From assembly GCF_028369055.1 (NCBI RefSeq), contig NZ_JAQNCZ010000004.1:186001-250000 (forward strand): a stretch of 64,000 nucleotides of DNA, given 5' to 3'. The notes beneath the pieces are model-generated. The model was given only the letters and a program-made list of their open reading frames with translations. It had not been told where the DNA came from and made no database searches. Each line of letters opens with the position of its first letter. The stretch's first letter is position 1. The stretch comes from Cognatishimia sp. SS12 (GTDB lineage Bacteria > Pseudomonadota > Alphaproteobacteria > Rhodobacterales > Rhodobacteraceae). The translations under genes were made by a program, and so were the position numbers. Below, piece by piece: positions 1 through 9,038 of this stretch.

Positions 1-22
1 AGGCAAAATTGTAATCGCTCAT
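1..22 (-). CDS. phnJ: PhnJ, C-P lyase core enzyme (first 7 codons only)
   Basis: Reading the minus strand from 22 gives ATG followed by codons for SDYNFA, which matches the conserved amino terminus of PhnJ. PhnJ is the radical-SAM enzyme that cleaves the carbon-phosphorus bond. The ATG overlaps the TGA of phnI in an ATGA arrangement (19-22), so translation is probably coupled. The rest of the gene lies outside the window. The call rests on this short match plus the expected phnG-H-I-J order. Confidence 0.8.
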
Positions 23-1107
23 TCCGCAGCCTCCTGCATCGGCGCGGCCCCGGCCTCGCGGCGCAATTTGCGGACGAGTTCCAGTTCAGATTGGAAATCG
101 ACGTAATGGGGCAGTTTGATATGTTCGAGAAACCCGGTCGCTTGAATGTTATCGCCATGCGCCAGCACAAATTCCGTGTCCTGCGCCGGGGCACCAACAT
201 TGTCCTCGCCGAGCTCTTCCCAGCGCAAGGCACGATCCACCAGCGCCATGGAAATCGACTTGCGTTCAGATTGGCCAAACACCAGACCGTAGCCGCGCGT
301 AAACTGCGGCGGCTCGGTGCGTGAGCCTTTGAATTGATTGACGGTTTCGCATTCTGTCAACGTGATTTCGCCAATGTCGATGGCAAAGCCCAGTTCCGGG
401 ACCTCCATCGCGACATCAACCTGTCCAATGCGCAGCTCGCCAACAAAAGCGTGGTTGCGCGCATAGCCACGCTGGGTCGAATAGGCCAACCCCAGCGAGA
501 ACCCTTCATCCGCCCGCGTCAGCGCCTGCAAGCGCAGCGCCCGCTCTGCCGGAAACTCAAGCGGCGCGCGCGTCAGATCCGGCGGGGGCGTGTCCTCGGC
601 TGGGGCGGTTTCTATCAGCCCTTCGCGATTCAAAAACTCTGCGACATGCGGCACTGGCCCCTCGGCCGCGGGCCGTTCCGGCACCTCTGGTGCCACGCCT
701 TCCGCCGCCAATTTGAAATCAAGCAATCGGTGGGTGTAATCAAAAGTTGGCCCCAGGACTTGCCCGCCCGGCAAATCCTTGAAGGTCGCAGAAATGCGCC
801 GTTCGCAGCGCATTGCCCCGGTCTCCACCGGCTTTGAAGACCCAAAACGTGGCAACGTCGTGCGATAGGCCCGGATCAGAAAGATCGCTTCGATCAGATC
901 GCCGCGCGCCTGTTTGATCGCCAGCGCAGCAAGATCTGGATCGTAAAGTGAACCTTCGGCCATCACGCGATTGACCGCCAAAGACAGCTGTTCGCGGATC
1001 TGCGCGATGCTGAGCTCGGCCACATCTTGGTCGCCACGCCGCTCTTCGGCCAGCCAGGCATGGGCATTGTCAATGGCGCGTTCGCCGCCTTTTACCGCCA
1101 CATACAT
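19..1107 (-). CDS. phnI: PhnI, C-P lyase complex subunit
   Basis: The 362-residue protein begins MYVAVKGGERAIDNAH, the characteristic PhnI start, and its length is normal for the family. PhnI, with PhnG, PhnH and PhnJ, forms the C-P lyase core complex and carries the nucleosidase activity that couples ATP to a phosphonate, giving ribose-triphosphate-phosphonate and adenine. The N-terminal residues about 20-60 (HAWLAEERRGDQDVAEL, then NRVMAEGSLYDPDLAALA) are typical. The ATG at 1107 abuts the TAA of phnH with no gap, and the 3' end overlaps phnJ by 4 bases, so this is one polycistronic unit. Regulation is presumably through PhnF, which is encoded divergently. Confidence 0.96.
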   Translation of the reverse strand: MYVAVKGGERAIDNAHAWLAEERRGDQDVAELSIAQIREQLSLAVNRVMAEGSLYDPDLAALAIKQARGDLIEAIFLIRAYRTTLPRFGSSKPVETGAMRCERRISATFKDLPGGQVLGPTFDYTHRLLDFKLAAEGVAPEVPERPAAEGPVPHVAEFLNREGLIETAPAEDTPPPDLTRAPLEFPAERALRLQALTRADEGFSLGLAYSTQRGYARNHAFVGELRIGQVDVAMEVPELGFAIDIGEITLTECETVNQFKGSRTEPPQFTRGYGLVFGQSERKSISMALVDRALRWEELGEDNVGAPAQDTEFVLAHGDNIQATGFLEHIKLPHYVDFQSELELVRKLRREAGAAPMQEAAE

Positions 1108-1671
1108 TTAAAGAACCCTCGTGCTGCGCGGCAACGCGGCAAGCTGCGCGCCACAGGTGAAAATAAAATCCAACCCGCGTGGAAAAAGCGCGTGGTTGTC
1201 GGCAAATTCTGGGCCCGCGGGCAACGACAACTCCGCCCGGTCCTGAATGCCCGGTCCGGTCAATGTCCGTCCCTGTGGCTGCAAATGCGCGACCTCCACG
1301 ATCAATGTGGCCGAGCGATCCGGATACGCCGCGCTGCCCAATGGAAACCGGCCGAGCGGCCGCAGATCATCCCATGTGCCGAGCGCAAAGCTGCAGGCCT
1401 CCGGTCCGCAGAGCGGCGCGCTGGTGTGAAAGCGCACCCAGGCGCGCATCGCCTCGGTATCATAGGCACCGGCCAGATAAAGCCCGGTGTCCGCGTCACA
1501 CAGCGTCAGGATAACGGCGGCTGCCGCGGCAGAGACTGGCGCGGGCGCTTCGCCCCCTGTCACGTGGCTCACGTGACCCGGCCGCGCCATGGCGGTCATG
1601 ATCTCGCGGAACGCCACTGCGGACTGAACTGCCGGGGTTTCAAACCCACCTTTGAGTGCAGCTGATTGCAT
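1108..1671 (-). CDS. phnH: PhnH, C-P lyase complex subunit
   Basis: The 187-residue protein contains the PhnH opening GGFETPAVQSAVAFREIMTA followed by MARPG. PhnH is a homodimeric scaffold subunit of the C-P lyase core (PhnGHIJ) and has no known independent catalysis. The ATG at 1671 shares one base with the phnG TGA (TGATG, 1669-1673), and the gene runs directly into phnI. A TTG one codon upstream is in frame, but the coupled ATG is the better start. Length fits the family (about 190-200 residues). Confidence 0.94.
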   Translation of the reverse strand: MQSAALKGGFETPAVQSAVAFREIMTAMARPGHVSHVTGGEAPAPVSAAAAAVILTLCDADTGLYLAGAYDTEAMRAWVRFHTSAPLCGPEACSFALGTWDDLRPLGRFPLGSAAYPDRSATLIVEVAHLQPQGRTLTGPGIQDRAELSLPAGPEFADNHALFPRGLDFIFTCGAQLAALPRSTRVL

Positions 1672-2120
1672 CAATCTTCCCCTCGCGCCATGGTAAAGAA
1701 CTCCACTTTCGTGGCGGCGGCTTTGCGAGCTCGCGTCTCAGCGCGCCCCGCCGCCCCGGCCATCAACGGGGCCAAAATGTCGGCGCGCAGACGCGCCGCA
1801 GCATCGGTTTGCATCAGCGCATCCACCAAGGCGACGGCCTTGGCTGCGGGTTTGCTGCGCCCCTGCACATAGCCATGGCCAACCTGCCCGCCGGGCAGCT
1901 GCAAGCTGCAGCGCGTCACGGTCATTTCACCCAGATTAAACGGTGCGCCGGTCGCGCCCATGCGGCCCTGCACCATCACGCTGCCTACTTCGGGCGCGCG
2001 CAGCCAATCGAAATCCGGCAGGGTCCCAAGCGCGTCAAACAGCGGCAAAAACTCGGCGTCGGGGGCCTTGGCCAGCAGGCTCAGCCAGCCCCGGCGATCT
2101 ATATGTGCAGCATCAGGCAT
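1671..2120 (-). CDS. phnG: PhnG, C-P lyase complex subunit
   Basis: The 149-residue protein starts MPDAAHIDRRGWLSLLAKA. It contains RAPEVGSVMVQGRMGATGAP and FNLGEMTVTRCSLQL, which are characteristic of PhnG. PhnG is a small subunit of the C-P lyase core and works with PhnI in the purine-displacement step. An in-frame TTG at 2153 would add 11 unrelated residues, so the ATG at 2120 is preferred. It is first in the phnGHIJ run, and the promoter must lie in the 96-base gap shared with phnF. Confidence 0.94.
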   Translation of the reverse strand: MPDAAHIDRRGWLSLLAKAPDAEFLPLFDALGTLPDFDWLRAPEVGSVMVQGRMGATGAPFNLGEMTVTRCSLQLPGGQVGHGYVQGRSKPAAKAVALVDALMQTDAAARLRADILAPLMAGAAGRAETRARKAAATKVEFFTMARGED

Positions 2121-2216
2121 TTTTTCTCGACAACTCCGGCCATTCCTATACAACTATACATATCTTAGAAGCAGGGGCTGATTCTGGCCACCGCAGTTTT
2201 GTGAAGTTTCGATGAA
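2121..2216. promoter_or_regulatory. Divergent phnG/phnF control region
   Basis: This 96-base gap separates phnG (minus) from the regulator gene phnF (plus) and must hold both promoters. At about 2146-2161 two near-identical 8-base units (CTATACAA, CTATACAT) stand head to tail, an AT-rich patch in a GC-rich background. The patch is a candidate PhnF operator. No Pho-box repeats like those upstream of phnC are visible here, so induction of phnGHI would have to come through PhnF or a weaker box. Confidence 0.5.
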
Positions 2217-2957
2217 ATGAGCCGCCCAACCCGCCGCACGCCGATCTGGATCGCCATAGCCAACAGCCTGCGCAGCGATATCGCCGAAGCGCGGTACACC
2301 ACGGGCGAAAAGCTCCCGACCGAGGCGCAGCTGGCAGAACGCTTTGGCGTCAATCGCCATACCGTGCGCCATGCGCTGTCGGCTTTGGTTGAGGAAGGGC
2401 TGGTGCACACGCGGCGCGGCGCCGGGGCCTTTGTGACCGGCACCCCGGCGGAATACCCGCTGGGCAAACGCATGCGCTATCACCAAAACCTGCGCGCGGC
2501 GGGGCGTGCGCCCTCCAAGCGCATTCTCAGCATCGAAACACGCAAGGCCACCCAGAAAGAAGCGATGCGCCTCGCATTGGCACCCGGTGATCTGATCTGC
2601 GTGAAACATGGCCTGTCGCTGGCCGACGATCAGCCCATTGCCCTGACGGAAAGCCATTTCCCCGAGGCGCGGCTGCCGGGACTTGCCAAGGTCCTGACCC
2701 AAGAGCCAAGCGTGACAGCCGCGCTTGCGGCTGTGGGTGTTGCGGATTTCACCCGTGCCAGCACCCGGCTGCGCGCGGTGCTCGCGGATGCCACACAGGC
2801 GCTGCACCTGCATTTGCGCGAAGGGGCACCGCTGCTTTATACAACCGGGCTGGATATCGATGCCGCTGGTCAGCCTGTTGAGTTCGGCATGAGCTGGTTT
2901 AGCGGCGAGCGCGTGACGATGACGCTGGAAGAGCCGCCGGTCGATCACGCCAACTGA
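2217..2957 (+). CDS. phnF: PhnF, GntR-family phosphonate regulator
   Basis: The 246-residue protein has an N-terminal GntR winged helix (residues about 8-75, with [20 protein letters not shown] and [12 protein letters not shown]) followed by a HutC/UTRA ligand-binding domain. This is the architecture of PhnF. Position and divergence from phnG support control of the C-P lyase genes. The 3' end overlaps the convergent acetyltransferase gene by 13 bases (2945-2957). The effector is not visible; it is likely a phosphonate pathway compound or phosphate. Confidence 0.93.
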   Translation: MSRPTRRTPIWIAIANSLRSDIAEARYTTGEKLPTEAQLAERFGVNRHTVRHALSALVEEGLVHTRRGAGAFVTGTPAEYPLGKRMRYHQNLRAAGRAPSKRILSIETRKATQKEAMRLALAPGDLICVKHGLSLADDQPIALTESHFPEARLPGLAKVLTQEPSVTAALAAVGVADFTRASTRLRAVLADATQALHLHLREGAPLLYTTGLDIDAAGQPVEFGMSWFSGERVTMTLEEPPVDHAN

Positions 2958-3571
2958 AGTTCGTATTTTTCCAAGAAGGCTTCGGCCGCCAGGTCGCGAA
3001 AATCAGGCAAAGCCGCGCGGAGCCGGTCATGGGACCAATCCCACCACGCGAGCGCCAATAGCCGCGTCGCAATCTTGGGCGACTGGCGCAGGCGCAAAAC
3101 CCGCGCGGGGGTGCCTGCCACAATGGTATAGGGCGCAACGTCATGGGTCACGATCGCGCCGGCGGCCACAATCGCGCCATGGCCGACCGTCACCTCGGGC
3201 TTGATCATTGCATTGTGTCCAATCCAGGTGTCATGGCCAATGCTGGCGCGGCGCGATTTCCGATGGGCAAAGAACGCTGCGTCGTTCTCAGCATCGTCAA
3301 AATAGTCCGCAGAGCGATAAAGGAAATGATGCAGCGACGCCCCCTGCATCGGATGATCGGTGGCACCGATGCGCACAAAACTGGCGATATTACTAAACTT
3401 GCCGATGCTGGCGTTGGCAATATCGGCATAGCGGTCGCAATAGGAATAATCGCCGATGTCGCTATGGGCGATGCGGCTGCCCTGCCCCACCTCGGTATAG
3501 CGCCCAAAGGTGGTGTCGGTCAGGGTGACATCGGCATGCAAAAACGGCTGGTCCGGTGACAGGCGCGTCAT
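2945..3571 (-). CDS. Phosphonate-locus hexapeptide acetyltransferase
   Basis: The 208-residue protein starts [15 protein letters not shown]. It is a left-handed beta-helix (LbetaH) acyltransferase with hexapeptide repeats through residues about 20-75 and 130-175 ([19 protein letters not shown], then [13 protein letters not shown] and [18 protein letters not shown]). Linked to phn genes, such proteins form the phosphonate-associated acetyltransferase family related to DapD/GlmU. It probably acetylates an aminophosphonate or pathway intermediate, but the substrate is not known. The ATG at 3571 overlaps the phnE stop (TGATG), so it is the last gene of phnCDEE. It is not homologous to the GNAT enzyme PhnO. 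Confidence 0.88.
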   Translation of the reverse strand: MTRLSPDQPFLHADVTLTDTTFGRYTEVGQGSRIAHSDIGDYSYCDRYADIANASIGKFSNIASFVRIGATDHPMQGASLHHFLYRSADYFDDAENDAAFFAHRKSRRASIGHDTWIGHNAMIKPEVTVGHGAIVAAGAIVTHDVAPYTIVAGTPARVLRLRQSPKIATRLLALAWWDWSHDRLRAALPDFRDLAAEAFLEKYELQLA

Positions 3572-4905
3572 CAGTGCTGATCCTCGCGCGATCCAATCAG
3601 CTTGCCGCGCAACCAACCGGACAAGCTGTCCATTGCCATAACCATCAGGATCACCAGGGAGATGTAATAGGTCACTTCTTCCCAGTCTTTTTGCGTGATC
3701 ATCGCCTGCGTCAAAAGCAGGCCGATACCGCCGCCGGTGATTGCGCCGATGATGGTGGCCGAGCGGGTGTTACTTTCAAGATAGTAGAGCACTTGGGACA
3801 ACAGCACCGGGGTGATCTGCGGGATGACCCCAAAGCGATAGCGCTGCAAAGGCTTGGCTCCTGTGGACTGAATGCCCTCGATCTGTTTGCCGTCGACATT
3901 TTCAAGCGCTTCTGAGAACAGTTTTCCAAAAGTGCCAGTATCCGTGATCAGGATGGCCAAGGCTCCAGTCAGGGGCCCGGGGCCAAAGGCGCGCGACAGA
4001 ATGATGGTCCAGATCAGCGCATCCACCCCGCGAAAGAAATCAAACACCCGGCGCACCGCAAAGCGCAGCGCCACAAACGGTGCGAAATTGCGCGCCGCCA
4101 TAAAGGCCATCGGCAGCGCCACGATGGCTGCGCCCATGGTGCCGAGAAATGCCATCAACACGGTTTCAAACAACGCCCAGGCCACATCGGCATGGCGCCA
4201 CATCTTATTGTTCCAGAATTCAGCCCAGATTGCCGCGGCCTCACCCGAAACGGCGCGCGCCGCAACTTCGGACACCGGCAGGCCATGATAGGGACTGTCG
4301 AGCGTAAAGAAGAACAGTTCCCAGCCCAGCGCATATTTGAAAACCTGCGTCTGATTGCGCGTGACCGACAAGCGACCAGCATCGGTCGTGACCGCCAGCC
4401 GGTTTTTGCTGGCATTGATCCAGTCGGGCAACGGCCCGTCTGGGAAAGTGGCGTTGACGCCGCGCGCGCGGCTTGGTTGCGCGGTGATGCGGCCATATCC
4501 GGGGATGTCAAAGGCCACAAAATTGTCTGCCCCCAGCGTCACCAGATGGCCTGTGCCCAGATCGATCCGGGTGTCGCCGCCTGTCTCGGGCGCTAGCGTG
4601 ACCCATGCGGGGGCGGTGCCGTCAGGATAGCTGCCTTTGCGTTCGCCCTCGATGGCCACGCTGATGTCGCCACTGCGGTTATCGCGCGTCACATGGGTTT
4701 TATAACTGTAGCTGTCCGCCACCAGCGTGCGCGCATTTTCGCTGTCCGCGCGTGCCAAGAGGCCGGGGACATCAAAGGCGAAAAAGATATAGCCAAGATA
4801 GAACGCCACCAGAACTGGCAGGCCAAGGTTGATCATCCGTTTGCGCGCAAAGAGCTGACGCGCGGTCTGTTTATTCACATTCAAAGCGGTCGCTGTCGCA
4901 GTCAT
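3571..4905 (-). CDS. phnE: PhnE, phosphonate ABC transporter permease (long form)
   Basis: The 444-residue inner-membrane permease has an N-terminal TM helix at residues about 28-47, then a roughly 150-residue extracytoplasmic insert rich in beta-type sequence. Four or five TM helices with the binding-protein-dependent transport domain follow. The EAA-like loop is [20 protein letters not shown]. The insert distinguishes this long PhnE from the short copy upstream; paired long and short copies are usual in alphaproteobacterial phn loci. The gene overlaps the short phnE by 4 bases (4902-4905) and the acetyltransferase by 1 base. Confidence 0.94.
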   Translation of the reverse strand: MTATATALNVNKQTARQLFARKRMINLGLPVLVAFYLGYIFFAFDVPGLLARADSENARTLVADSYSYKTHVTRDNRSGDISVAIEGERKGSYPDGTAPAWVTLAPETGGDTRIDLGTGHLVTLGADNFVAFDIPGYGRITAQPSRARGVNATFPDGPLPDWINASKNRLAVTTDAGRLSVTRNQTQVFKYALGWELFFFTLDSPYHGLPVSEVAARAVSGEAAAIWAEFWNNKMWRHADVAWALFETVLMAFLGTMGAAIVALPMAFMAARNFAPFVALRFAVRRVFDFFRGVDALIWTIILSRAFGPGPLTGALAILITDTGTFGKLFSEALENVDGKQIEGIQSTGAKPLQRYRFGVIPQITPVLLSQVLYYLESNTRSATIIGAITGGGIGLLLTQAMITQKDWEEVTYYISLVILMVMAMDSLSGWLRGKLIGSREDQH

Positions 4906-5792
4906 TGCCCCTGCTCCTTCGTCTGGCGTCCATGGGTCAGCTGCTGACGCATTTTCGCGGAGATCTGATCGACAATCACAATCGTGACGAAGAGCATGAA
5001 AAAGATGGCTGCTGCCTCGTCATATTTACCTTTGCCCCAGGAAATGGCATTGCGCAGCTCATAGCCAATGCCGCCCGCACCCACGAACCCCAGAATGGCC
5101 GAGGCGCGAATATTGATTTCAAAGCGCATCAAACCGTAGCTGAACCAATTGGGCGACACCTGCGGCAACACGCCAAGCCACATGCGCTGTGCCCAGGTGG
5201 CGCCGACGCTTTCCAGCCCCTCCAGCGGTTTGAGAGAGGCATTTTCGTTCACTTCGGAAAACTGTTTGCCGAGCGCCCCAGCCGTGTGAATGGCGATGGC
5301 AATCATGGCCGGCACCGGCCCGCCGCCAAGCACAAAGATCAACACCAGCGCAATCACGATCTCGGGCACGGCCCGCATGATATCCATGCAGCGCCGAAAC
5401 ACCGGCACAAGCCGCGGCCAGCGTGCCATGCCCCGCGTGGACAAAAGCGACAGCACCGCCGCCAAGAGCGCCCCGATCAAAGTGGATGCCGCTGCGATAT
5501 TGATCGTTTCCAACAGCGCGGGCGCATAGGTCGCCAGATGGGCTGGCATATCAGCCAGTTTTTGGGCCGCCTCGCCCAGCACTTCGCCCGGGAAATCAAA
5601 GAACCGATGCAGGCCCGACCAGAACCCACCCGCGTTGCGTTGATCAGCGGTGTGAAACCCCGCCACCATCAAAACGACGAATACCCCCATCAGGATCGCG
5701 CCATAGCTGCGCTTGCGCCGGGTCTGCGCCAAATAGGCCCGCCGGATCTGGGCAGTGGTTAACGTTGCATCGTCAAGCGTGGCGTCGGTCAT
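4902..5792 (-). CDS. phnE: PhnE, phosphonate ABC transporter permease (short form)
   Basis: The 296-residue permease has TM helices near residues 33-53, 95-120, 150-175, 225-250 and 265-282. Its conserved cytoplasmic loop reads GLESVGATWAQRMWLGVLPQ, which contacts the ATPase PhnC. It forms the channel with the long PhnE encoded directly downstream (ATGA overlap). A 70-base gap containing a terminator-like hairpin separates it from phnD, which should lower permease expression relative to the binding protein. Confidence 0.94.
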   Translation of the reverse strand: MTDATLDDATLTTAQIRRAYLAQTRRKRSYGAILMGVFVVLMVAGFHTADQRNAGGFWSGLHRFFDFPGEVLGEAAQKLADMPAHLATYAPALLETINIAAASTLIGALLAAVLSLLSTRGMARWPRLVPVFRRCMDIMRAVPEIVIALVLIFVLGGGPVPAMIAIAIHTAGALGKQFSEVNENASLKPLEGLESVGATWAQRMWLGVLPQVSPNWFSYGLMRFEINIRASAILGFVGAGGIGYELRNAISWGKGKYDEAAAIFFMLFVTIVIVDQISAKMRQQLTHGRQTKEQGQ

Positions 5793-5810
5793 TCAGGGCA
5801 CCTCGGGCAG

Positions 5811-5848
5811 TAAAAAGAAAGCGGGCGCAGACAATAGGCCGCGCCCGC
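5811..5848 (-). terminator. Intra-operon attenuator hairpin between phnD and phnE
   Basis: GCGGGCGC (5821-5828) and GCGCCCGC (5841-5848) form a perfect 8-bp stem. On the minus strand it is followed by TTTCTTTTTAC, the layout of an intrinsic terminator. It lies just after the phnD stop, inside the phnCDEE run. Such hairpins after binding-protein genes usually cause partial termination and 3'-end protection. Confidence 0.7.
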
Positions 5849-5862
5849 CGGGATCACTGTGA

Positions 5863-6774
5863 TCAGCTGGATTTGCGCTTGCGCGCTTCCACGATCACCT
5901 CATAGGCGTCGTGGGTGATCGGCATAAAGCCTTTGGCGTCGCCCTGCAGCACGCCATAGGCGCAGTCTTCGTCCATCGACTTCAGCGAGGCCATCAAGCC
6001 GGTCATTTTGACTTTCACGTCCTCAGGAAGCTCGGTGCGCAGCACAACTGGACCTTCAGGAATGGGGGCAGATTGCCAGATCTGAACCAGATCATTCATG
6101 TCCACCAGACCCGCGTCCACGGCTTTGCGCAGCGCGCCAGAGTTAAAGCCGTCTTCCCATTCGCCCAGGCCGTCCGCCCAGGTCACGCCGCCGTCGACAT
6201 CACCGGCGCTGACCGCAACGATGGTTTGCTCATGACCGCCCGTGAATTTGACTTCGCCAAAGTAATCACCGGAGTCCATGGTCGCATTGATCTGTGCTGG
6301 GATCTCGATGGATGGGATCAGATAACCGGAGGTGGAGTTTGGATCGCCAAAGCCAAAGACTTTGCCTTTCAGATCTTCCAGCGACTGAATGCCAGAGTCC
6401 TTGCGAGCAAAGCCGATGGAATAATAGCCAAAGCCACCATCGTTGTTGACCTTGACCAGAATAGGCTCAACCGCTTCTGGATCGGTCAGATGGATTTTTG
6501 CATAGCCGGACGCGCCCAGCCACGCCATATCAATGGTGCCGCCCAGCAGGCCCTGGATGACGCCGTTGTAATCAGCTGGGGCAAAGAGTTTGGTTTCAAC
6601 GCCCAGCAGCGCTTCGGTTTTTTCGCGCAGACACTCGTTGTTGTTCAGACGGTCCTGGGCGTTTTCGCCGCCCAGAATGCCGATGCGGAATTCAGAAATT
6701 GCCTGATCGTCGGCAAAGGCTGCGGTGCTAAGCGCGGTGGTCGCGGCCAGCGCAAAGGCGAGGGTTTTTGTCAT
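5863..6774 (-). CDS. phnD: PhnD, periplasmic phosphonate-binding protein
   Basis: The 303-residue protein has a signal peptide (hydrophobic stretch with cleavage after AAFA, residue about 22) and a class II periplasmic-binding fold. Phosphonate-binding family motifs include FAPADYNGVIQGLL, DMAWLGASGYAKI and GFGDPNSTSGYLIPS, whose serine/threonine cluster binds the phosphonate oxygens. It captures the substrate for PhnC/PhnE. It lies 53 bases after phnC, and the hairpin at 5811-5848 follows it. Confidence 0.96.
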   Translation of the reverse strand: MTKTLAFALAATTALSTAAFADDQAISEFRIGILGGENAQDRLNNNECLREKTEALLGVETKLFAPADYNGVIQGLLGGTIDMAWLGASGYAKIHLTDPEAVEPILVKVNNDGGFGYYSIGFARKDSGIQSLEDLKGKVFGFGDPNSTSGYLIPSIEIPAQINATMDSGDYFGEVKFTGGHEQTIVAVSAGDVDGGVTWADGLGEWEDGFNSGALRKAVDAGLVDMNDLVQIWQSAPIPEGPVVLRTELPEDVKVKMTGLMASLKSMDEDCAYGVLQGDAKGFMPITHDAYEVIVEARKRKSS

Positions 6775-6827
6775 TTGGTTTCTCCGTGATGAAAGGGGCG
6801 CGCGTTCACTTGCGCGCTGTGAAAGGA

Positions 6828-7640
6828 TCAGGCCGGCAGGGGCATGCCCTGTTTGGGCCGGTCCAAAGCGTCAATTTCGGTTGAGGTCGCGGCCTCGGAA
6901 AAATCATCCCCGGCCCCGTAGATGTCGCGTGCGACCCCGGTGGTCAGCTGCGCAGGCGTGCCGTCAAATACGATGCGCCCATCGCGCATGCCGATCACGC
7001 GGTCGCAATAGCGGCGCGCGGTGTCCAGCGTGTGCAGATTGGCAATCACCATGCGGCCGTCTTCTTCGTGAATGCGGCGCAAAGACTGCATAACAATCTG
7101 CGCATTCATTGGGTCAAGCGACGCGATGGGCTCATCCGCCAGAATGATTTCCGGGTCTTGCATCAGTGCCCGCGCAATGGCGACACGCTGCTGCTGCCCA
7201 CCCGAAAGCGCCTCGGCCCGTTTGGCCGCTTGATCGGCGATGCCGAGCCGCTCCAGAATATCAATCGCCTGATGGATATCCGCCTGCGGGTACAGGTTGA
7301 ACATCGTCGCCAGCGTGCTGCGGCGGTTCAACGTGCCATGCAGCACGTTTGACACCACATCCATGCGCGGCACGAGGTTGAATTGCTGGAAAATCATCGC
7401 GCAGCGCGACTGCCAATTACGCTTGGCTGCACCGGAGAGCGCGGAGACATTGATATCGCGATACTGCATGGTGCCCGCGCTCGGATCACTGAGCCGGTTG
7501 AGCATACGCAAAAGGGTCGACTTCCCGGCCCCGGATCTGCCGATGATCCCGATCATGGCAGGTTGATCGACAGAAAAACTCGCGTTGTCGACCGCGATTT
7601 TCTGTCCAAATCGCTTGGTCACATTTTCTAGTGTCAGCAT
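6828..7640 (-). CDS. phnC: PhnC, phosphonate ABC transporter ATPase
   Basis: The 270-residue ABC ATPase has Walker [10 protein letters not shown], a Q-loop region [14 protein letters not shown], signature LSGGQQQR and Walker [13 protein letters not shown]. The spacing NRLSDPSAG...[13 protein letters not shown] is typical of PhnC. The ATG at 7640 has GAGGG five bases upstream and is preferred to an in-frame TTG at 7652. It is the first gene of phnCDEE, and a tandem Pho box lies about 50-90 bases upstream. Confidence 0.95.
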   Translation of the reverse strand: MLTLENVTKRFGQKIAVDNASFSVDQPAMIGIIGRSGAGKSTLLRMLNRLSDPSAGTMQYRDINVSALSGAAKRNWQSRCAMIFQQFNLVPRMDVVSNVLHGTLNRRSTLATMFNLYPQADIHQAIDILERLGIADQAAKRAEALSGGQQQRVAIARALMQDPEIILADEPIASLDPMNAQIVMQSLRRIHEEDGRMVIANLHTLDTARRYCDRVIGMRDGRIVFDGTPAQLTTGVARDIYGAGDDFSEAATSTEIDALDRPKQGMPLPA

Positions 7641-7691
7641 GGCATCCCTCAAGGCTTGCGGGGCACCCTAGGGTCGCGGCATCACAGAAAA

Positions 7692-7731
7692 ATAAACATA
7701 ATATGTCAGTGGGATCGCAAATAGATGTCAG
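7692..7731 (-). promoter_or_regulatory. Tandem Pho box upstream of phnC
   Basis: On the minus strand four 7-base units occur in an exact 11-base register: CTGACAT (7731-7725), TTGCGAT (7720-7714), CTGACAT (7709-7703) and TGTTTAT (7698-7692). PhoB sites are direct repeats of CTGTCAT-like units separated by 4 bases, so the period and sequence both fit. The site ends 51 bases before the phnC start, suitable for PhoB activation under phosphate limitation. Confidence 0.75.
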
Positions 7732-7835
7732 TTTTGTAACCGGCTAGACAACTCCTAACAGCCGCAGCTGGTGTTTTTGCCTTGCCCCCATGTGGCGCAG
7801 CGCCTTTACTGATGCAAAACGACAGGGACCCAACA

Positions 7836-8291
7836 GTGAGCGAAGCAAAGCCCCCCAGCGCCCCAAAGCAGGGCATGCAGGGATACCCCAAAAGTACCAA
7901 GCAGCAAGATGACGGCGTGCTGGCCATTCGCACCATTGCCATGCCCGCAGACACCAACCCGGCCGGGGATATCTTTGGCGGCTGGCTGATGTCGCAAATG
8001 GATCTCGCCGCCGGAAACCTGGCTGCGCGCGTCTCGCGCGGGCGCGGCGCGACGGTTGCGGTGGAGGCGATGCAATTTCTGCGGCCCGTGAAAGTGGGCG
8101 ATGAGGTGACGCTATACGCCACACTCAAAAAGGTCGGGCGCACTTCAATGACAATTCATGTCGATGCCTGGGCACGCGCGCGTTTTGTCGAGCAAAGCGA
8201 TCGCGTCACCCAAGCGGATTTCATCTTTGTGGCCCTTGACCACGACGGCAACCCGCGCGCCGTGCCGGTAGGACCCGAGGAAACCTCATGA
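7836..8291 (+). CDS. Acyl-CoA thioesterase, YciA-like hotdog fold
   Basis: The 151-residue protein has a single hotdog domain with the family motif MPADTNPAGDIFGGWLMSQM, whose N and D residues bind and hydrolyse the thioester. EAMQFLRPVKVGDEVTLYA follows. It hydrolyses acyl-CoA in the cytoplasm; chain-length preference cannot be read. I chose the GTG at 7836 because AGGGA precedes it; an in-frame ATG at 7812 without a clear ribosome site would add 8 residues. Its end overlaps the convergent luxR gene (8286-8291). Confidence 0.85.
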   Translation: MSEAKPPSAPKQGMQGYPKSTKQQDDGVLAIRTIAMPADTNPAGDIFGGWLMSQMDLAAGNLAARVSRGRGATVAVEAMQFLRPVKVGDEVTLYATLKKVGRTSMTIHVDAWARARFVEQSDRVTQADFIFVALDHDGNPRAVPVGPEETS

Positions 8292-8915
8292 AATCCATCC
8301 GTGTTCCAGCGCGTATTCAACCACCTTGGAACGATCGGTCAGCCCCAGTTTCTGAATGGCGCGCGCCTTGTAGGTTTCCACCGTCTTGGCGCTGATGCTG
8401 AGATCAAAGGCGATCTGCTTGCCGGCAAGCCCTTTGGCAATGCGCACCAGCACTTCTTTCTCGCGGGCACTCAGCAGATCGGCGCGGTTTTGCCCGCACC
8501 GCTGAAGGGCCCGCGCCGCAAAGGCGTCGTCAAAGTACACACCGCCGCCGAGCACTGCGGCAATCGCCACCTCAAGCTGATCCAGGGTCGCCGTCTTGCT
8601 CAGCCCGCCATGAAACCCGGCGTGCATGATCGCAGTCACCATCGGATCACTGCTGTCAAAGCTGTAACACAAGAGCCGCAGCGCTGCGTTTCGTGCGCGC
8701 AACCCATCGACATATTCGCCAAGATCAAAGCCCGGCTGCAAGGCCAGTTGCGCCGGATCAAGGATCATCAGGTCCGGCACCTGCTTCAGCTGCACCGCAC
8801 CAACGGCCTGCGGCGCGGCAAGGCCGGTGCATACCACCGCATTGGGCAGCGACAATTGCACGGCCAGCGCCTCGGCCAAAGAAGGATTGCGATCAACCAA
8901 TGTCACGCGATGCAT
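8286..8915 (-). CDS. LuxR/NarL-family response regulator next to the alginate operon
   Basis: The 209-residue protein has an N-terminal receiver-like domain (acidic start VTLVDRNPS, phospho-acceptor D in LMILDPAQL, conserved K in GLSKTATLD) and a C-terminal LuxR HTH (residues about 142-205: LSAREKEVLVRIAKGLAGKQ, SAKTVETYKARAIQKLGL). The ATG at 8915 has AAGGAG 7 bases upstream, which settles the start against longer in-frame options. It lies 124 bases downstream of the last alg gene, on the same strand. No partner kinase is encoded here. Control of the alginate-type operon is inferred from position only. Confidence 0.85.
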   Translation of the reverse strand: MHRVTLVDRNPSLAEALAVQLSLPNAVVCTGLAAPQAVGAVQLKQVPDLMILDPAQLALQPGFDLGEYVDGLRARNAALRLLCYSFDSSDPMVTAIMHAGFHGGLSKTATLDQLEVAIAAVLGGGVYFDDAFAARALQRCGQNRADLLSAREKEVLVRIAKGLAGKQIAFDLSISAKTVETYKARAIQKLGLTDRSKVVEYALEHGWIS

Positions 8916-9038
8916 GCGCAGGCTCCTTTTGCAATTCATGCAGGCAGGCTGGACGCGCAGATCCTGCCCCAGCCAGACCTCTTCAGCCCAGCTTCGCCAA
9001 GGGTGTCTTAAAATCCGCTTAAGAAAGACCAAAGCTGG

